Positions 5,602 through 6,184 of a stretch of 6,184 nucleotides of DNA are shown piece by piece. The position numbers and the translations under genes were made by a program. The notes below the pieces were generated by a model that saw nothing but the letters and a program-made list of their open reading frames with translations, had not been told where the DNA came from and made no database searches. Origin of the DNA: Chryseobacterium gleum (GTDB taxonomy: Bacteria; Bacteroidota; Bacteroidia; Flavobacteriales_D; Crocinitomicaceae); NCBI GenBank assembly GCA_943326315.2, contig CALPSU020000159.1:1-6184 (forward strand), written 5' to 3'. Every line of letters starts with the position of its first letter. Position 1 is the first letter of the stretch.

Positions 5602-6184
5602 ATGAAATTAGGAATTAAACAATCAATTGTTACAGGAGGAAAAGAAATTTCTGTTGAAACAGGGAAGTTGGCAAAACAAGCAGATGGTGCTGTTGTAGTA
5701 AGAATGGGTGATACCATGTTATTAGCAACTGTAGTTTCATCTCAAGATGCGAAAGAAGGAGTTGATTTCCTTCCTTTAACAGTAGATTACAGAGAGCGTT
5801 TTTCAGCAGCTGGGAAAATTCCGGGTGGATTTCTTCGTCGTGAAGCTAGACCATCAGATGGTGAAGTTTTAGTTATGCGTCTAGTAGACAGGGCATTACG
5901 TCCATTGTTTCCGGATGATTATCATGCAGAAGTGCAAGTAATGATTCAATTACTTTCTTATGACGGTATTAATAATCCAGACGTATTAACTGGTTTCGCA
6001 GCATCTTGTGCTATTGCAGTTTCTGATATTCCTTTTAATGGGCCAATGTCTGAAGTTCGTGTTGGTCGTGTTGATGGTAAATATATTTTAAACCCAACTA
6101 TGGAAGAAATGAAAATTTCAGACATGGATGTAGTTATTGCTGGTACAGCGAAAGATGTTAATATGCTTGAAGGTGAAATGAAAG
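5602..6184 (+). CDS. pnp: Polynucleotide phosphorylase, N-terminal part (cut by window edge)
   Basis: The first 194 codons are present and the frame is open at the right edge; full PNPases are about 700 residues, so the second RNase PH core, KH and S1 domains lie beyond the window. PNPase is a trimeric phosphorolytic 3'-to-5' exoribonuclease central to mRNA decay. The visible part covers the first RNase PH-like domain. It includes ADGAVVVRMGDTMLLATVV (27-45), LPLTVDYRERFSAAGKIPGG (58-77) and FLRREARPSD (77-87, counting from Gly76-Phe77), equivalent to the RNA-binding FFRR loop, then LVDRALRPLFP (94-104). The start ATG follows AGATAAGAT and agrees with the family N-terminus (KLGIKQSIVTGGKEI). 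No convincing promoter is seen in the 38 bp between the rpsO terminator and the ATG, so expression may come partly from read-through. Confidence 0.97.
   Translation, partial: MKLGIKQSIVTGGKEISVETGKLAKQADGAVVVRMGDTMLLATVVSSQDAKEGVDFLPLTVDYRERFSAAGKIPGGFLRREARPSDGEVLVMRLVDRALRPLFPDDYHAEVQVMIQLLSYDGINNPDVLTGFAASCAIAVSDIPFNGPMSEVRVGRVDGKYILNPTMEEMKISDMDVVIAGTAKDVNMLEGEMK

Noticed and set aside
1..6184. Mobile element, CRISPR array, toxin-antitoxin, phage-defence or tRNA/rRNA content
   Set aside because: No transposase, repeat-spacer pattern, paired small genes, nuclease or helicase motifs, or tRNA-like cloverleaf was seen; all sizeable open frames are accounted for by the listed genes.

Overview
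The window looks like AT-rich chromosomal DNA from a member of the Bacteroidota, most likely a flavobacterium or close relative. Three things point there: the protein sequences of the aldolase, AccD, S15 and PNPase; start codons preceded by A/T-rich stretches rather than clear Shine-Dalgarno sites; and several copies of the -7 promoter element TAnnTTTG(C) that is typical of this phylum. No sequence search was possible, so the taxonomic call is inference.

The left part (1-2348) is on the minus strand. It holds the first 48 codons of an unrecognised gene cut by the window edge, a two-membrane-segment Wzz/chain-length-determinant-like protein, and an exported glycoside hydrolase family 3 (NagZ-type) beta-N-acetylhexosaminidase. 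A strong hairpin-plus-U-tract terminator ends the hydrolase transcript, and a candidate promoter for the Wzz-like gene begins directly at the end of that U-tract. The Wzz-like gene suggests that a surface-polysaccharide locus may continue to the left of the window.

A divergent AT-rich intergenic region (2349-2565) separates this block from the plus-strand genes and carries a perfect -7 element in each direction. The first plus-strand gene encodes a small secreted protein whose cysteine layout resembles the TIMP/netrin (NTR) fold. Its start is better placed at ATG 2566 than at the upstream TTG at 2530.

The right part (3164-6184) is a run of core genes: class II fructose-bisphosphate aldolase (fbaA), acetyl-CoA carboxylase carboxyltransferase beta subunit (accD), ribosomal protein S15 (rpsO) and the start of polynucleotide phosphorylase (pnp). 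fbaA and accD are probably co-transcribed. rpsO has its own promoter and a structured short leader, and a clear intrinsic terminator lies between rpsO and pnp. The four genes cover central carbon metabolism, the committed step of fatty acid synthesis, translation and RNA turnover.

I found no mobile element, CRISPR array, tRNA or rRNA, and no convincing undescribed multi-gene system. The most interesting items are the TIMP/NTR-like secreted protein, the altered substrate-pocket segment of the GH3 enzyme, the compact terminator/promoter junction and the palindromic rpsO leader.
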